Of a stretch of 64,000 bases of DNA, positions 1 to 9,419 are shown piece by piece. Made by a program: the position numbers and the translations under genes. The notes below the pieces were generated by a model that had not been told where the DNA came from, searched no databases, and saw nothing but the letters and a program-made list of their open reading frames with translations. Source of the DNA: Gammaproteobacteria bacterium (GTDB lineage: Bacteria > Pseudomonadota > Gammaproteobacteria > HK1); contig JAJEAD010000089.1 of the NCBI GenBank assembly GCA_022824305.1, positions 167,756-231,755 on the forward strand, read 5' to 3'. Within the stretch, counting starts at the first letter, position 1; each line of letters begins with the position of its first letter.

Positions 1-367
1 GTGCACGCACCTCGCCCACTGCCAGCTCGACCGGAAACGTGGTCCCGTCCCGGCGCCGTGCCACGAGCTCCCGGCTGTTGCCGACGAGATCCGGTTGTCG
101 AGTGCGGAGATAGGAGACGAGGGAGCCTTCGTCCTCACTCGGACCGGGATCCGACATCAGCAGGTTGACGCTTCGCCCCATGACTTCCTCCGGGGAAAAG
201 CCGAAGAGTCGCTCGGCGCTCGCGTTGAACCCTTCGATCTGTCCGTCGGCGTCCATGATCACGATGCCGTCCACCGCGGCGTCGAGCAGAGCGGAAAACT
301 CCGCCTCGGTGAGTCGGGCCCGTTCGTCCGTGATCGATGGCCGCGTGCTGACGGTCTGCAGAGCCAT
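1..367 (-). CDS. PAS-domain sensory protein, FixL-like, C-terminus missing
   Basis: The first 122 residues of a sensory protein; the rest lies beyond the left edge. Residues about 22-120 form a PAS domain close to that of oxygen sensors such as FixL (FNASAERLFGFSPEEVMGRS, NLLMSDP, RRDGTTFPVELAVGE). In the stretch that carries the haem-ligand histidine in FixL this protein reads SEDEGSLVSYLR, with Glu80 at the aligned site, so haem binding as in FixL is not expected. The ATG at 367 lies 17 bp after the holB stop, so the gene is probably the last of the operon. No Shine-Dalgarno is evident. Output domain unknown: histidine kinase, GGDEF/EAL or methyl-accepting are all possible. Confidence 0.75.
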   Translation of the reverse strand, partial: MALQTVSTRPSITDERARLTEAEFSALLDAAVDGIVIMDADGQIEGFNASAERLFGFSPEEVMGRSVNLLMSDPGPSEDEGSLVSYLRTRQPDLVGNSRELVARRRDGTTFPVELAVGEVRA

Positions 368-384
368 TGGGTCGGGTTGGATCG

Positions 385-1365
385 CTAGGGTGTCGACGAA
401 TCATCGCATGCGCTCCGGCCACATGCGAGGGCCAGGTCCTCCAGAGCCAGCCTCTCGTTCAGGTTGAATTGCCGGGAGAGTGCGGATCGGATCGCGAGGC
501 AGGCATCGAGGAGGCGAAACCAGCCTGCCAGACTCGCCCTGGCGGCCAGCGAGCGGAGTTGGCCGGTGTCGGAGCCCCCCCGACCGGGCGCGGCGCGTAA
601 CCGGATGGCGTCCTGAACGAGACCGGTCAGCCACCAGGAGGTCTCGTCCAGGCCGTGCCCGGCCCATCGCTCGGCAACCGACACGGGATCGGCGGCGCCC
701 CGCATCAGGGACTCGAGATCGTCGCTCAAGCTGCCTCTGAGCGCGCGGCGTTCCCCGAGAGCCACGGCATGCAGCGGCGCGCCGTGGGCAAGAGCGAGCA
801 GCTCGGCGGCCGTTGCCTCCGAGCCCGCCTGCTCCTCCAGCCAGGCAATCGCCTGCGGCGTGGGCGGACAGGGGAACGTGAGCGCCTGGCACCGGCTCCT
901 GATGGTTGCCGGGAGCAGGCCGCTCCGGTCCGACACCAGCAGGAACACGGTGTCTCCGGGCGGCTCTTCCAGAGTCTTGAGAAGGGTGTTGGCCGCCGGT
1001 CGGTTCATTGCCTCCGCCGGTGCGATCACGACCGCCCGGCGACTTCCTCCGCTCGCGGTCAGGACTACGCGTCCGATCAGATCGCGGATCTGATCGATGA
1101 GTATCTGCTTGCGGTCTTCCGGGGGTTCGATGACGTGCAGATCGGGGTGAAGACCTCCCGCGGCGAGATGGCAGGACCTGCATTCGCCGCAGGCCTCTTC
1201 CTCGATCGGAGAGTGGCAGAGGAGCGCTCGAGCGAGACGTTGCGCAAAGCGCCGCTTGCCGGTGCCGGCCGGCCCCCGCAGCAGCAGGGCGTGAGGCACT
1301 CGCGCGCGTCCCTCGGGCGATCGCAGGCGAGCCCATTGCGCATCGTGCCAGGGAAGGCGGTCCAT
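385..1365 (-). CDS. holB: DNA polymerase III delta-prime subunit
   Basis: Clamp-loader subunit of DNA polymerase III (326 aa). The AAA+ fold shows a P-loop-like GPAGTGKR at about 31-38 that lacks the usual Ser/Thr after Lys, as is common in delta-prime. A zinc module with the ACGECRSCHL core follows, then a sensor-1-like TLLKTLEEPP and the SRC motif in TIRSRCQ. The start chosen is the ATG in TGATG that overlaps the tmk stop, giving the usual length; this coupling and the tmk-holB order are standard in gammaproteobacteria. Confidence 0.93.
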   Translation of the reverse strand: MDRLPWHDAQWARLRSPEGRARVPHALLLRGPAGTGKRRFAQRLARALLCHSPIEEEACGECRSCHLAAGGLHPDLHVIEPPEDRKQILIDQIRDLIGRVVLTASGGSRRAVVIAPAEAMNRPAANTLLKTLEEPPGDTVFLLVSDRSGLLPATIRSRCQALTFPCPPTPQAIAWLEEQAGSEATAAELLALAHGAPLHAVALGERRALRGSLSDDLESLMRGAADPVSVAERWAGHGLDETSWWLTGLVQDAIRLRAAPGRGGSDTGQLRSLAARASLAGWFRLLDACLAIRSALSRQFNLNERLALEDLALACGRSACDDSSTP

Positions 1366-1997
1366 CACGCCATCAAATGCTCCACCGCGCGGCGAATCGC
1401 GGCGGAGGTGGCCGAAGGCGACTCGCTCGCGTCGATGATGCGGTAGCGCTCGGGCGCCTCGCGAGCCCGTTCGAGATAGGTTGCGCGTACCCGCTCGAAG
1501 AAGGCGCTGCCTTCCCGCTCGAATCGATCCGCACTGCGGCCTCGGATTCGGGCCTGACCCGTGGATACCGGCAGATCCAGCAGCAGCGTGAGATCGGGCC
1601 GCAGCTCGCCCTGCACCCAATCCTCCAGCACCGCGATGCGCGCCGACCCGATGCGGCGTCCCGCCCCCTGATAGGCGAAGGTGGCATCGGTGAATCGATC
1701 GCACACCACCCAGCGGCCCCGCTGCAGGGCGGGCCGGATCACCTTCTCGATATGTTCCGCGCGAGCCGCGAACACCAGGAGCAGCTCGGCGTCCTTGCCC
1801 AGAGAGCGGTAGGCGGGATCCAGGAGCAGAGCTCTGATGGCTTCCGCTTCCGGTGTGCCGCCGGGCTCCCGGGTGGCGATTGCATCGATGCCGGACCTGG
1901 CCAACGCCTCGACGAGGGGAGCGACCTGCGTGGACTTCCCTGCGCCTTCTATGCCCTCCAGAGTGATGAATCGTCCCCTTTGTCCGCCGGTGTCCAC
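1365..1997 (-). CDS. tmk: Thymidylate kinase
   Basis: Phosphorylates dTMP to dTDP in the cytoplasm. The 210-aa protein has the P-loop GIEGAGKS at 15-22, the substrate-binding TREPGGTPEAEAIR segment, the DRF version of the DR(Y/F) motif (CDRFTDATFAYQGAGR) and the LID-region Arg residues near FEREGSAFFERVR. It lies 3 bp after mltG and overlaps holB by its stop codon, so all three are translated from one message. Confidence 0.96.
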   Translation of the reverse strand: MDTGGQRGRFITLEGIEGAGKSTQVAPLVEALARSGIDAIATREPGGTPEAEAIRALLLDPAYRSLGKDAELLLVFAARAEHIEKVIRPALQRGRWVVCDRFTDATFAYQGAGRRIGSARIAVLEDWVQGELRPDLTLLLDLPVSTGQARIRGRSADRFEREGSAFFERVRATYLERAREAPERYRIIDASESPSATSAAIRRAVEHLMA

Positions 1998-2000
1998 GTT

Positions 2001-3038
2001 TCAGGAATCGCCCCCCGTGTTCCGGGAACGGCTCGTGGTCTGATATCGCGCGACCGCGTTCAGGTGCTCCCGGTACGTGGCCGAGAAGTAATGGCTTCCG
2101 TCTCCCTTGGCGACGAAGAACAGCGCGTCCCCGGCGAGAGGATGGAGGGCGGCAAGAATGGAAGCGCTTCCCGGCATCGCGATGGGAGTCGGGGGCAGCC
2201 CCCGATGGAGGTAGGTGTTGTAGGGCGTGTCCTTGCGCAGATCGCTCTTGCGCAGATTTCCGTCGAACTCGTCACCCAGTCCGTAGATCACCGTGGGGTC
2301 CACTTCCAGGCGCATTCTCTTCTTCAGTCTGCGCACGAGAACTCCCGCAATCCGCGGCCGCTCTTCCGCCTTCCCCGTTTCCTTCTCGATGATCGAGGCG
2401 ACGACGAGCGCGTCTTCAGGTGAATCGTAGGGAAGATCCGGGTCCCGGCTTTCCCAGGCTTCGTCGAGGAACTCCTGCATGGAGCGGTAGGCCCGGCGCA
2501 GGAACGCAACATCGCTGGTGCCCCGGGGAAAGTGATAGGTGTCGGCGAGGAATCGGCCCTCCGGGTGCACGTCTTCGTAGCCGAGCTCCCGCATGATCTC
2601 GGAATGTCCCAGATCCCTTCCCAGAGTGTGGTCGAGTTCCGGAGTAGCCCTGAGTGCGTCGAGCATTTCGTCGAATGTCCAGCCTTCCACGAGTGTGAGC
2701 GAGTGCTGCACCACCTTGCCGGAGTGGAAGAGCATGAGAAGCTCGCGAGGGGTCAGGGCCGGATCGATCGCATACTCTCCGGCCCGTACGCCGTTGGCGA
2801 GTCCCGACCACCTGGCGTAGATCTCGAGAACACGACGGTCACTGATGATTCCAGCGTCCTCGAGCTCCCCGGCAATGTCGGAAAAGCTCGACCCGGGTCT
2901 GATGATGTGGTGGAGAACCTCGCTGCCGAATGCCAGCGGTTGTTCCGTCGCGCGGTGGACATGGAAGGCGAGCCAGGTGAAAAGCACCACGACGAGCAGC
3001 AAGGCCGCGGCGCCGAGCTTGAGAAGGGTGGCACGCAC
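2001..3038 (-). CDS. mltG: Endolytic murein transglycosylase
   Basis: Inner-membrane lytic transglycosylase that cuts nascent peptidoglycan strands. One membrane helix lies at about 8-25, followed by the periplasmic YceG domain. The catalytic glutamate is Glu218 in ASIIEKETG, the same number as in E. coli; DPTVIYGLG and NTYLHRGLPPTPI are further family signatures. It follows fabF after 90 bp. In E. coli and Pseudomonas pabC lies between these two genes; here that gap holds no gene. Confidence 0.95.
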   Translation of the reverse strand: MRATLLKLGAAALLLVVVLFTWLAFHVHRATEQPLAFGSEVLHHIIRPGSSFSDIAGELEDAGIISDRRVLEIYARWSGLANGVRAGEYAIDPALTPRELLMLFHSGKVVQHSLTLVEGWTFDEMLDALRATPELDHTLGRDLGHSEIMRELGYEDVHPEGRFLADTYHFPRGTSDVAFLRRAYRSMQEFLDEAWESRDPDLPYDSPEDALVVASIIEKETGKAEERPRIAGVLVRRLKKRMRLEVDPTVIYGLGDEFDGNLRKSDLRKDTPYNTYLHRGLPPTPIAMPGSASILAALHPLAGDALFFVAKGDGSHYFSATYREHLNAVARYQTTSRSRNTGGDS

Positions 3039-3128
3039 AGGCGGTTCGCGGCGAGTGTTTCCGGTCGCGCTATCGGGGACGGAGCGCTCGTGGCTCGAGG
3101 CGAGAGTCGACGACCACGCGTCGGCAGC

Positions 3129-4364
3129 TCAGTGGTAGCGCTTGAACACGAGCGTGCCGTTCGTCCCGCCGAATCCAAAGGAATTGGACATCGTCACGTC
3201 CACTCTCATGTCGCGGGCCGCGTGCGGCACATAGTCGAGATCGCATTCGTCGTCGGGATCATCGAGGTTGATGGTGGGGGGAACGATACCGTCACGGATG
3301 GCGAGAATGCAGAAGATCGCCTCGACTCCGCCCGCCGCGCCGAGCAGGTGTCCGATCATCGACTTCGTGGAGCTGACCGCGACCCGGTAGGCGTGGTCGC
3401 CCAGACAGGCCTTGACCGCGTTCGACTCGATTACATCGCCGGCCGGCGTCGATGTTCCGTGGGCGTTGATGTAATCGATCTCGTTTGAGTTGACGCCCGC
3501 GTCTTCCATTGCAAGCTGCATGCAGCGTTGCGCCCCTTCGCCGTCGGGAGACGGCAAGGTGATGTGATGGGCATCGCTGCTCATGCCGAATCCGACGAGC
3601 TCCGCGTATATCTCCGCGCCTCGCGCTCTTGCGTGCTCACATTCCTCGAGAACCACGACGCCCGCACCGTCACCGAGCACGAATCCGTCTCGTTCACGAT
3701 CCCAGGGCCGACTCGCCCGCTCGGGCTCGTCGTTTCTCGTGGACAGTGCCCTTGCCGACGAGAACCCTCCCAGCCCCATCGGTGAGGTCGCCATCTCCGC
3801 GCCGCCTGCGATCATGACATCGACGTCATTCCTTTCGATCATGCGGGCGGCATCGCCGATGTTGTGGGTGCCGGTGGAGCAGGCGGTAACGATTCCGTAG
3901 TTCGGTCCCTTTATTCCGTAGCGTATGGAGAGATTGCCCGCGATCATGTTGATGATGTTGGCGGGGACGAAAAAGGGGGAGATCTTGCGAGGGCCGCCAT
4001 TCATGTAGCCGGTGTGGCCCTTCTCTATGCCCGACAACCCGCCAATCCCCGATCCGATGGCGATCCCGATTCGGGTATCGTTCTCCGGCGTGACTTCCAG
4101 GCCCGACCCCTCGATGGCCTGTATCGCCGCCGCGATTCCGAGATGGACGAAGTCGTCGGACTTTCGGGCATCCTTCGGCGTCATGTAGGGCGAGAGATCG
4201 AAGTCCCGGACCTCTCCTCCTATGCGGCTTGCGAAGGTGCTCGCGTCGAACCTGCGAATGGTGGAGATTCCGCTTCGGCCTTCGCAGATCGCCGACCACG
4301 TTCGTGCTACGTCGTGGCCGACCGGGGTCACCATTCCCAGACCGGTGACTACGATGCGGCGCAT
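3129..4364 (-). CDS. fabF: 3-oxoacyl-ACP synthase II (KAS II)
   Basis: Elongating condensing enzyme of type II fatty-acid synthesis; adds malonyl-ACP to acyl-ACP. The 411-aa protein has the Cys-His-His triad: Cys162 in TACSTGTHN, His302 in [11 protein letters not shown], His339 in [10 protein letters not shown]. It follows acpP by 91 bp, the conserved order. Length and start agree with the family. Confidence 0.97.
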   Translation of the reverse strand: MRRIVVTGLGMVTPVGHDVARTWSAICEGRSGISTIRRFDASTFASRIGGEVRDFDLSPYMTPKDARKSDDFVHLGIAAAIQAIEGSGLEVTPENDTRIGIAIGSGIGGLSGIEKGHTGYMNGGPRKISPFFVPANIINMIAGNLSIRYGIKGPNYGIVTACSTGTHNIGDAARMIERNDVDVMIAGGAEMATSPMGLGGFSSARALSTRNDEPERASRPWDRERDGFVLGDGAGVVVLEECEHARARGAEIYAELVGFGMSSDAHHITLPSPDGEGAQRCMQLAMEDAGVNSNEIDYINAHGTSTPAGDVIESNAVKACLGDHAYRVAVSSTKSMIGHLLGAAGGVEAIFCILAIRDGIVPPTINLDDPDDECDLDYVPHAARDMRVDVTMSNSFGFGGTNGTLVFKRYH

Positions 4365-4455
4365 GACGTACCGTGAGGTTGCCGGATTGGAAAGCGCATC
4401 GCCGCCGGGCCAACGCGGCCTGGCCGGGAGCGCGCGGAAGTGCTGATTGGACCGG

Positions 4456-4692
4456 CTATTGAAGGTGGTTGTTTATGTAGTCGATAGCCTGTTCGACTGT
4501 CGTGATCTTCTCGGCTTCTTCATCCGGAATTTCGCAGTTGAACTCTTCTTCCAGAGCCATTACGAGCTCGACCGTGTCAAGAGAGTCGGCACCGAGGTCA
4601 TCGACGAATGAAGACTCGAGATTCACCTCCTCTTCCTTCACGCCGAGTTGCTCGACGACAATCTGTGTGACGCGTTCTTCGACCGTGCTCAT
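4456..4692 (-). CDS. acpP: Acyl carrier protein
   Basis: Carries acyl chains on a phosphopantetheine arm. The 78-aa acidic protein has the DSL attachment site at Ser37 (counting Met1) in [11 protein letters not shown] frame open for 16 further codons upstream exists, but the ATG at 4692 has a GGGAG Shine-Dalgarno and begins the canonical MSTVEERV, so it was chosen. A promoter of its own is visible upstream, as in E. coli, where acpP needs far more message than its neighbours. Confidence 0.98.
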   Translation of the reverse strand: MSTVEERVTQIVVEQLGVKEEEVNLESSFVDDLGADSLDTVELVMALEEEFNCEIPDEEAEKITTVEQAIDYINNHLQ

Positions 4693-4742
4693 GACAGATG
4701 TTTCTCCCGAAAGAAGGCTCGGGCCCCGCCGGACCGGCAATT

Positions 4743-4770
4743 AGTGTATTGAATTGACACCAAGTTGCAA
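4743..4770 (-). promoter_or_regulatory. Candidate acpP promoter
   Basis: On the minus strand TTGCAA (4765-4770) and TACACT (4743-4748) are separated by 16 bp. The predicted start lies near 4736, giving a leader of about 44 nt before the acpP ATG at 4692. It sits in the 163-bp gap after fabG, where extra transcription of acpP would be expected. Confidence 0.55.
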
Positions 4771-4855
4771 GAACCGGATCAGGGTGGGCAGAAGTCGGGA
4801 AAACATCATGTTTATCATGGGGTTGAGGGAGCAATCGCATCGGCTTCGCTCACTT

Positions 4856-5599
4856 TCAGCGCATGAGCAGGCCACCGTTCACATGCAGGGTCTGGCCGGT
4901 GATGTAGGCTGCGCGAGACGAGGCGAGAAAGGACACCGCGGCGGCCACTTCGTCCGTCCCTCCCATTCTGCCCAGCGGAATCTGCCGTAGCAGCTCCTCG
5001 CGGCGTTCGGCGGGCATCTCGCGCGTCATGTCGGTGTCGATGAACCCCGGAGCCACGGCGTTCACCGTGATGTTCCTGGCCGCGAGCTCCCGCGCCAGGG
5101 AGCGCGTGAATCCCTCCATCCCGGCCTTGGCCGCCGCGTAGTTGGACTGTCCCGCGTTTCCCAGCGCGGCGACTATCGAGCTCACGTTGATGATGCGCCC
5201 CGCGCGTGCCTTGAGCATCGAGCGAGCGCAGCCCCGGCACATGCGATAGAGCGAGGAGAGATTGGTCTCGAGCACCGAGGTCCATTCGTCGTCCTTCATG
5301 CGCACGAAGAGATTGTCACGCGTGATGCCGGCGTTGTTCACCAGGATCCCCGGCACCCGGTCCTGCGCCTGCAGGTCTCGATAGAACGCGTCGATGGATG
5401 ACGCGCGGGAAATGTCGAGCACCAGGCCCATTCCCTCGAGCCCCTGCTCGCGCAATGCCTCCCCGATTGACGCGGCGCCCGCGGCCGTGGTCGCGGTCCC
5501 GACCGCGAAGGCCCCCTGGCGAGCCAGGTCCAGAAGTACCGCATGGCCGATTCCGCGGGAGGCGCCGCTCACTACCGCCACTTCTCCGGAGAAATCCAT
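4856..5599 (-). CDS. fabG: 3-oxoacyl-ACP reductase
   Basis: NADPH-dependent reduction of 3-oxoacyl-ACP. The 247-aa SDR protein shows the cofactor motif SGASRGIG at 11-18, NNAG at 88-91, and the active-site residues Ser141 (NVSSI), Tyr154 and Lys158 (YAAAK). The start is the ATG giving MDFSGEVAVVSG. It follows fabD by 29 bp in the conserved fab order. Confidence 0.96.
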   Translation of the reverse strand: MDFSGEVAVVSGASRGIGHAVLLDLARQGAFAVGTATTAAGAASIGEALREQGLEGMGLVLDISRASSIDAFYRDLQAQDRVPGILVNNAGITRDNLFVRMKDDEWTSVLETNLSSLYRMCRGCARSMLKARAGRIINVSSIVAALGNAGQSNYAAAKAGMEGFTRSLARELAARNITVNAVAPGFIDTDMTREMPAERREELLRQIPLGRMGGTDEVAAAVSFLASSRAAYITGQTLHVNGGLLMR

Positions 5600-5628
5600 G
5601 GGCTCCTGCCCTCCCCTCACCTCGACTG

Positions 5629-6591
5629 TCACGGCCCGGCGCGGCGCGTGCCGCCCTGCACTTCCTGAAGCGCGCGATCGAAGTGCTCTGCGTCGTGCAG
5701 GCTCAAGGCTTCGAGGCTTCGATCGATCCGCCGCACGAGGCCCGTGAGAACGCGGCCCGGCCCCGCCTCCACCAGAGTCCGGATCCCGCGCCTCGCGAAG
5801 AGCGTGATCGTGTCCGTCCATCTCACCGGCAGGGTGAGCTGCCGGACGAGCGCCTTGCGGATCTCTTCCGGCTGCGATTGGGGATTCAGTCCGGCATTGT
5901 GAATGACGGGAACTCCCGGCGGACGAATCTCGATCTCCGCGAGGACCTCTTCGAAGCGTTCCGCGGCCGGAGCCATCAGGCGGCAGTGCACCGGGACGCT
6001 CATCGGCAGCGGCAGGACTCGTCTGGCGCCGCCCTCCCTGGCGAGCGCGATGACGCGGGCCACCGCTTCGGCGTGACCGGCGACCACGACCTGTCCGGGC
6101 GCGTTGTAGTTCACCGCCCATGCTCCGGACTCTCCGCCGGCGCCCGCCTCGGCGCACAGGCCCTCGACGGTGGCGTCCTCGAGACCCAGCACCGCGGCGA
6201 TGGCGCCTTCACCCACGGGCACCGCGGACTGCATCAGGCACGCGCGCGCCGACACCGCGCGCAGCGCGCCGGCGAAGTCCATGCTTCCCGCGCACACCAG
6301 CGCGGAGTACTCGCCCAGGCTGTGGCCCGCGACGATATCCGGCGCCCTTCCTCCGGCCTCTTCCCACGCGCGCCAGGTCGCGACTCCGGCGGCCAGCATG
6401 GCGGGCTGTGTCTGCCGGGTTTCGTCGAGGCGCTCGCGGGGGCCTTCCTGTACCAGCTTCCACAGGTCGTAACCGAGATGATCGGATGCGGCGTCGAAGG
6501 TCCTGCGCACCTGCGGGCGCGTCCCGGCAAGCCCGTCCATCATGCGAAGTGACTGCGAGCCCTGCCCCGGAAACATGAACGCGAAGCCCAC
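5629..6591 (-). CDS. fabD: Malonyl-CoA:ACP transacylase
   Basis: Loads malonyl groups on ACP. The 320-aa protein has the N-terminal FPGQGSQ signature, the nucleophile Ser91 in GHSLGEY, the malonate-binding Arg in VSARACLMQ and His202 in SVPVHCRLM. It lies between fabH and fabG in the usual operon order. Confidence 0.96.
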   Translation of the reverse strand: MGFAFMFPGQGSQSLRMMDGLAGTRPQVRRTFDAASDHLGYDLWKLVQEGPRERLDETRQTQPAMLAAGVATWRAWEEAGGRAPDIVAGHSLGEYSALVCAGSMDFAGALRAVSARACLMQSAVPVGEGAIAAVLGLEDATVEGLCAEAGAGGESGAWAVNYNAPGQVVVAGHAEAVARVIALAREGGARRVLPLPMSVPVHCRLMAPAAERFEEVLAEIEIRPPGVPVIHNAGLNPQSQPEEIRKALVRQLTLPVRWTDTITLFARRGIRTLVEAGPGRVLTGLVRRIDRSLEALSLHDAEHFDRALQEVQGGTRRAGP

Positions 6592-6615
6592 GGCGACCTG
6601 TCCCTTCCCGGCGGC

Positions 6616-7584
6616 TCAGTAGCGGATCAGGGCCGAGCCCCAGGTGAAGCCGCCGCCGAACGCCTCCAGCAACAGGTTGTCGCCCCGCTTTATCCGGCCG
6701 TCGCGCACCGCGACGTCGAATGCCAGAGGCACCGAGGCGGCGGACGTGTTTCCGTGCTCGTCGATGGTGACGACCACCCTTTCCATCGGCAGCCCGAGCT
6801 TGCGTGCGGTGGCTTCGATGATGCGGATGTTGGCCTGGTGCGGAATCAGCCAGTCGATGTCGGACTTCTGAAGCGCATTCGCCGCCAGCGTCTCGTCGAC
6901 GATGCGGTGAAGGGTGCGCACGGCAACCTTGAAGACCTCGTTGCCGCGCATCTTGGTGTAGGCGTTGCCTTCGGCGATGACCCCGTTGCCTCTCGGCACT
7001 CCTCCTTCCACGTAGAGGAGGTCTTCGTAGTTCCCGTCCGCGTGCAGGTGGGTCGACAGGATTCCCGGCACGTCGTCGACGCCCAGCACGACCGCACCCG
7101 CGCCGTCCCCGAAGAGAATGCAGGTGCCACGGTCCGACCAGTCGAGCAGTCGGGAGTGGGTGTCCGCTCCGATGACCAGCGCATGGCGAGCCGAGCCGGT
7201 GCGCATGAAGCGGTCCGCCACTCCGAGCGCGTAGATGAAGCCGGTGCACACCGCCTGCACGTCGAAGGCCGGGTAGCCTCCGGCGCCGAGACGAGCCTGC
7301 AGTCGGCAGGCGGTCGCCGGGTAGATCCGGTCCGGGGTAGTCGTCCCGACGACGATGAGATCGATCTCGCGCGGGTCGAGGCCGGCCGCGTCGAGGGCCG
7401 CCCGGGCCGCCCGCTCCGCAAGGTCCACCGTCGATTCGCGCTCGTCGACCACGTGTCGCCGGCGAATTCCGGTCCGCTCGCGAATCCAGGAGTCGCTGGT
7501 GTCGACCAGGTGCTCGATGTCGGTATTGCTGAGAATCTTCTCGGGCACGTAGGACCCGGTCCCGAGGATCCTGCTGAAGGTCAC
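6616..7584 (-). CDS. fabH: 3-oxoacyl-ACP synthase III (KAS III)
   Basis: Starts fatty-acid synthesis by condensing acetyl-CoA with malonyl-ACP. Cys113 ([10 protein letters not shown]), His249 (IPHQANIRI) and Asn279 ([10 protein letters not shown]) form the triad. The start is a GTG that overlaps the plsX stop (ATGTGACC), giving 322 aa; the protein opens [15 protein letters not shown], typical of the family. The overlap implies translational coupling to plsX. Confidence 0.96.
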   Translation of the reverse strand: MTFSRILGTGSYVPEKILSNTDIEHLVDTSDSWIRERTGIRRRHVVDERESTVDLAERAARAALDAAGLDPREIDLIVVGTTTPDRIYPATACRLQARLGAGGYPAFDVQAVCTGFIYALGVADRFMRTGSARHALVIGADTHSRLLDWSDRGTCILFGDGAGAVVLGVDDVPGILSTHLHADGNYEDLLYVEGGVPRGNGVIAEGNAYTKMRGNEVFKVAVRTLHRIVDETLAANALQKSDIDWLIPHQANIRIIEATARKLGLPMERVVVTIDEHGNTSAASVPLAFDVAVRDGRIKRGDNLLLEAFGGGFTWGSALIRY

Positions 7585-8603
7585 ATCGCCTCCCTGTCGA
7601 CCAGCATGGATGCGAGTTGCGCGCTGATACGCTCCGGGATCTTCTGGCGGGCCTCGGCGCTCGCCTCCTTGATTGCCCTCGCATAGGCCTTTACGTCGGC
7701 GCTGCCGTGACTCTTCACCACCGTGCCCCTCAACCCGACGAAGCTCGCGCCGTTGTACTCCCGGGGATCGAAACGGGTCCGGCTCGCCCTGAGCACGGGA
7801 CCTGCGATCCACGCCGCCGCCCTGGTGAACAGGTTGCGCTGGAACTCGCTTCTCAGAAAGTGGGTGATCATGTGGGCAACGCCTTCGCTCGACTTGAGAG
7901 CGACATTGCCGACGAACCCGTCGCACACGATGACGTTGGCGTTGCCGCGATACACATCGTCGCCTTCGACGAAGCCTATGTAGTGAATCTCGCTGTCGGC
8001 GAGCATGCGCGCGGCTTCCCTGACCCGTTCGTTGCCCTTGGTCTCCTCCTGCCCGATGTTGAGAAGGCCCACCCTCGGCCGCGGGATGTTGTCCACGGCG
8101 CTGGCCAGTACCGAGCCCATGACCGCAAACTCGAAGAGGTGGCGCGCACTGGACTCCACGTTGGCCCCCAGATCCAGCACATGAGTGTGACCGTCCATGG
8201 AGGGCAGTGCGGAGCAGATGGCGGGCCGGTCCACTCCGGGAAGCGTCTTGAGCAGGAAGCGTGCGATGGCCATCAGAGCGCCCGTGTTCCCGGCGCTCAC
8301 GCACGCGTCCGCGCTACCTTCCTTGACGAGATCGACCGCGACCCGCATGGAGGAGTCCTTCTTCGCGCGCAACGCCTGCGAGGGCAGCTCGTCCATCTCC
8401 ACCTGCTGCGAGGCGTGCCGGACTTGCAGGCGTTCCGAGGGAAGCGCCCTCCTCCGTCGCAGCTCGACTTCTATCGCGTCCCGGTCTCCCACCAGAATGA
8501 GATCGACGTCTGCGCTGTCGGACAGAACCGAGAGCGCGGCCGGCACGACGACCTCCGGTCCGTGGTCGCCGCCCATCGCATCCAATGCAACGGTAGCAGT
8601 CAA
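7581..8603 (-). CDS. plsX: Phosphate acyltransferase PlsX
   Basis: Makes acyl-phosphate from acyl-ACP for phospholipid synthesis. The 340-aa protein has the N-terminal [10 protein letters not shown] signature, the NTGALMAIA segment and the [16 protein letters not shown] core. The start is a TTG only 3 bp after the rpmF stop; the purine-rich end of rpmF supplies the ribosome site. The next in-frame ATG would cut into the MGGDHG motif, so TTG is preferred. Confidence 0.94.
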   Translation of the reverse strand: MTATVALDAMGGDHGPEVVVPAALSVLSDSADVDLILVGDRDAIEVELRRRRALPSERLQVRHASQQVEMDELPSQALRAKKDSSMRVAVDLVKEGSADACVSAGNTGALMAIARFLLKTLPGVDRPAICSALPSMDGHTHVLDLGANVESSARHLFEFAVMGSVLASAVDNIPRPRVGLLNIGQEETKGNERVREAARMLADSEIHYIGFVEGDDVYRGNANVIVCDGFVGNVALKSSEGVAHMITHFLRSEFQRNLFTRAAAWIAGPVLRASRTRFDPREYNGASFVGLRGTVVKSHGSADVKAYARAIKEASAEARQKIPERISAQLASMLVDREAM

Positions 8604-8606
8604 TCG

Positions 8607-8786
8607 CTACTCGTCCTCCTTCTCCAGCACTCTGCGGCCGCGGTAGTAGCCGTCGGGACTGATGTGATGGCGAAGGTGCTTCTCGCCGGTGGTGGGCTCC
8701 TCGGAAAGCGCCGGCGCGCGCAGCGCCTGGTGGGCGCGGCGCATGTCCCGGCGCGAAGGTGACTTCTTTCGTTGGGATACAGCCAT
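8607..8786 (-). CDS. rpmF: 50S ribosomal protein L32
   Basis: Small basic ribosomal protein of 59 aa, opening [20 protein letters not shown] and carrying the family core [18 protein letters not shown]. It has no cysteines, so it is the zinc-free form. Its place between yceD and plsX is conserved in proteobacteria. Confidence 0.97.
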   Translation of the reverse strand: MAVSQRKKSPSRRDMRRAHQALRAPALSEEPTTGEKHLRHHISPDGYYRGRRVLEKEDE

Positions 8787-8795
8787 GATGAATCC

Positions 8796-9308
8796 TCAGT
8801 TGGCGACAGAATTGTCGAGATCCGCGAGGGCGGCGAAGGGGCTCGGGGGTGAAGGAGCAGTATCGCCCTTCGGCAGCGGCGGGCCGAGCGGTGGCGCGCA
8901 TCGATCCCGGCGATGCACCGGGTGCATCGGCAGCGAGAGCAGGAGCTCGTCTTCGATCATTTCGTGCAGCGGGAGCGAGTCGTCCTGAACGTGCACCACT
9001 TCCCGGGCCTGACCCCGCCATTCGGATTTCCGTTGGGAAGGGACGACGAGGACATCGACCTCCACTCGCAGGACCAGGTCCAGTGGCTCGAGGCAGCGCT
9101 GGCAGGTCAAGCGCACCGGAGACTCCAGTCGCCCCCTGATGGAGGCGAGACCCGAATCGTCCCGCCCGAATTCCAGCTCCACCCGTACCGGCCCCTCGAC
9201 TCGGTCGACGGCACTTGCGAGGCGGCGCAAGTCCTTCACCGGGAGCGCGCCGCACAGACGCTCTCCCCGGGCGGCGAGCGCGCCGGGATGGCAGGTTTGG
9301 GGAAGCAT
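8796..9308 (-). CDS. yceD: YceD family protein (DUF177), 23S rRNA accumulation factor
   Basis: Conserved protein needed for normal 23S rRNA levels in relatives; mechanism not established. The 170-aa product has the CQRC motif, an acidic MIEDELLLSLPMHPVH stretch and a C-terminal SPFAALADL like the E. coli protein. The ATG at 9308 was chosen by alignment of the N-terminus and an AAGGG ribosome site; an in-frame ATG at 9347 overlaps the likely promoter. First gene of the fab operon and divergent from maf. Confidence 0.9.
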   Translation of the reverse strand: MLPQTCHPGALAARGERLCGALPVKDLRRLASAVDRVEGPVRVELEFGRDDSGLASIRGRLESPVRLTCQRCLEPLDLVLRVEVDVLVVPSQRKSEWRGQAREVVHVQDDSLPLHEMIEDELLLSLPMHPVHRRDRCAPPLGPPLPKGDTAPSPPSPFAALADLDNSVAN

Positions 9309-9317
9309 AAGCCCTTG

Positions 9318-9347
9318 ATCGTACTGAGGGCGAGAATACCCTGTCAA
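9318..9347 (-). promoter_or_regulatory. Candidate promoter of the yceD-fab operon
   Basis: On the minus strand a consensus TTGACA (9342-9347) is followed after 18 bp by TACGAT (9318-9323). The predicted transcription start, near 9311, is only about 3 nt before the yceD ATG at 9308, which would leave almost no leader. Confidence 0.55.
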
Positions 9348-9381
9348 AGTCGCGTCATCGCCGCGTGAGGGTGGAGCCGGC

Positions 9382-9387
9382 TACACT
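9382..9387 (+). promoter_or_regulatory. Candidate maf -10 element
   Basis: TACACT precedes the maf GTG by 32 bp and is divergent from the yceD promoter. No good -35 hexamer is visible at 16-18 bp, so the call is weak. Confidence 0.3.
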
Positions 9388-9419
9388 TCGCGCCCCGCCC
9401 GAACAAGGACCTCTCCGGA

